Below are positions 50,401-53,400 of a stretch of DNA of 64,000 nt, piece by piece (position 1 is the stretch's first letter; each line of letters begins with the position of its first letter). Made by a program: the position numbers and the translations under genes. The notes below the pieces were generated by a model. The model searched no databases, was not told the origin of the DNA, and saw only the letters and a program-made list of their open reading frames with translations. The DNA is from Astropecten irregularis (taxonomy: Eukaryota > Echinodermata > Asteroidea > Paxillosida > Astropectinidae): positions 13,474,614-13,538,613 of the forward strand of contig OZ020247.1 of the NCBI GenBank assembly GCA_963971285.1. The letters are read 5' to 3'.

Positions 50401-53400
50401 GTCTTGCGTACGGATTCCATGAAATGGATTTCACACGTAGCAGTTCCCCGTAAGTACAAAAATAGGTTGTAACGGATTCCATGAAATTGGGCCCTGATCA
50501 GGGCCCAATTTTATGGTTCTGCTTAAAACTGATGAGCATAAAAATCTTTAATTTCGGAAGCAGAAACTTCCTATTTCATGGATTACCAAGGCTTTTTCCT
50601 CTGACCAGAACCTTGATCTCAAAAGCATTGCCTATTATCAATCAATCATTGGGAGCATGCTCCGTGATAGCGTGTTGCTGCATCTACTGTACCTTTGAGC
50701 GGTACTCGTTCAGTCTTTTGATGGCCATCCCCCAGGCAGCCACGCAACCCATTCCCATCTAAGCAAAATAACGATCTACCTGACACATCCACGTGTCACG
50801 TGGACGCCCCACCAGTACAGTCGCATTTGGCGCTCACGTATTACATGTACACAGGTAGTTGGTCTCATCTGACTCTCCCTGAGTAACCTCTCGCTAGACA
50901 CACAGTCCGACCAGCGGTACCCAAGGATCCTCCTCACTCCTCAGAGACCAAGTACCGATGACATTCAGTAGTCTCCTTCGGGAGGCCTAATACCAAAGAC
51001 ATTTATTCAAGAGACATGTATTCAAGAATACACTCAGGCCAATGCTATCTACTATTCTGAATGCCTCACTTAATGAACTTCGCCTTGTTGGTACCAAGTG
51101 ATTTGATTTGTCTACTGGTTCCTGCCCACAGGCTGCCAGTTATGCAGTGGGCAATGCGGCCTATCACAGTGCAGAGTTGTACAGCCTTCTAGCAGCTTCC
51201 ATCCCGGCGTTGGGTCAACTCCTGACGGATCCACAGGGTCGGACCAGATGTAACGCTGCTGGTATGTCAGTCCCCTTGCATTCATTTGTCGGGCAAAGGG
51301 TAACAGTGTTTCTTTTAGTGCTGTGGTCACCCATGGAAGAGAGCTTTTGGACACTTCCTCTGTATCCAATCATCGGAATACTTTAGCAGGTTATTGGCAA
51401 TTAGCGACTCTCCTCTCATTTGAAAAGGATTGTGCTTAATTCTCACTTATAAATTCTTTGAGTGATCTCCCATGTCCTATTTCTCAGGTTGCAGCACTGC
51501 TACACGTATCAATAAGAATGATCCGTGGGATATGGCGGTGTGTGCATGGTTTCATGGCTTCTGACCAAATGCCAAACGAACTAAGATAATTGACTACAGG
51601 GACACCACCAACGTAGGGTTGGATGGCTCAGTTGGTAGAGTGCCTGTACGGTATTCAGGAGGTCACCGGTTCGAATCCCACTCCTATCAATATTTATTTG
51701 TTCACCTTTGAATGACCTTAATTCTTGTTATTGTCGTATTTATTTATTTTTTTTACCTTTTGTTTTTGTACAGGTGCATTAGGTAACCTTGCCAGGCATT
51801 CCTCCAAGCTGTGCACAGCCCTCGCTAAGAACAAGGCACCAGAAAGGTAATCAGTCACATGTTGGATGGTTAATTAAGAGGACAAGAACATACATAAAGA
51901 TACACACTTATAAATGGATGAGAGGATCAGGACAAAGGGGGGGCAGAGTGTCCAGCGACACAGGTCATTATTTTGGTCGATGAGCAGTTTGCATGAGTTC
52001 ATTACTTATATTGAAAGCATATCTGGTGCCTTGTGGAGACCGCGCACAATGGGTTGAATATGTCTCCACAGGGAAATTCTAAAGGTGTAAAGGTCTCCAC
52101 AAGGTTTTCACCAAACTGATACTTGGCATTTTAAACTCATAAATGAGGAATTTCCATAGTATAGTTTACTTAGCAATTTGCAAAGAGAAGTATTTTAAGG
52201 GAAGTTCGGTAGAAATTTCAACCCAGGAAATTGATTCTGCTTTTCAGAGAGTGTTCATTTCAAGGCTTGAATTTAACGGAGGCCATGGCCTTCGTTGCCC
52301 TGGTTCTTGGCCTTTGTGCCCCCTTCAAATGTTTCCATGGACATTATGATTTTCCAATGGAAGTGCCCCTTGCAATGGAAAAGTGGCCTGTCATTTATGA
52401 GAACAAAGCCATGTCTCCACAAGGCTACAAATTCCGGTATCCACTGTTCTTGTGTTTGTTTGTTTGTTGGTTTGTAGTTTGCTGGAGGTAGCCAGCCATG
52501 ACAGTCAGCACAGTGTTCAGAAAGTATGTCTCCTGTCCCTACGATCCATGGCAAGACACTCCATCATTATACAGGTAAATACATGGAGATGGAACCCCAG
52601 ATGGATTCAGACAGGGTTTTAAGATAGCTCTGATCCCCTGGAAGTGTTCACACTGGCCTCTAAGGTTCTCAGATAGAGCTTAGCTTTAATACTGTACTTA
52701 AATTTACTTAGCTGTTTACGGTAATAGGGATAATATCCTCTGATTTTGAAAATATCGTCTTTATGAACAAAGACAACCGAGCCATGTACTTGGTATTAAG
52801 AGCTGGTATCTATTTTGGACCTGTGTTGGCAAAACTTGGCCTAATATTTATAAATATGGCTTTCCATGGTCAAGGCCCAATATCTATAAAAGTATTAAAA
52901 GAATCCCGCTTATTTGCCTCTGCTTATATCGCTGTAAATCTTGTATGTCCACTAAGTAAACTTTGTATTGTCCAATAGGGATTTCATATGTCCACTAATG
53001 TTGCCTTGTATCCACCAACATTGTCTGTTATCCGCTGATTCTGTCTTCCATCCATTAATGTTGTCTTTTATCATGTTTATCTACCTCTTCCTTCAAAAGC
53101 AAGCATGTTTTTTTAAATAAGTGAAAAAAAAAACATCTGATATCATCTAATTTTGTTGTTGAGAACTGACAGCCTGAAAAGCGTCAGTCCTTGAAGCTTT
53201 GGCAATTGGTCCTGTTCATGATTTTGTCACTTCTTCATGAATCACCTGTATTCCCTTACCTCTCCCGCAGGCTTTGGTCAAACAGCACGCCATCGAGAAG
53301 TTATCCCGTCTGTCAGAGGACATCCAGTCTGCCATGCCCTCCACCCCGGGCAGCATATCATCGGCAAGGAGCGACAGGCAACACAGCGCTAGGCAGCACA

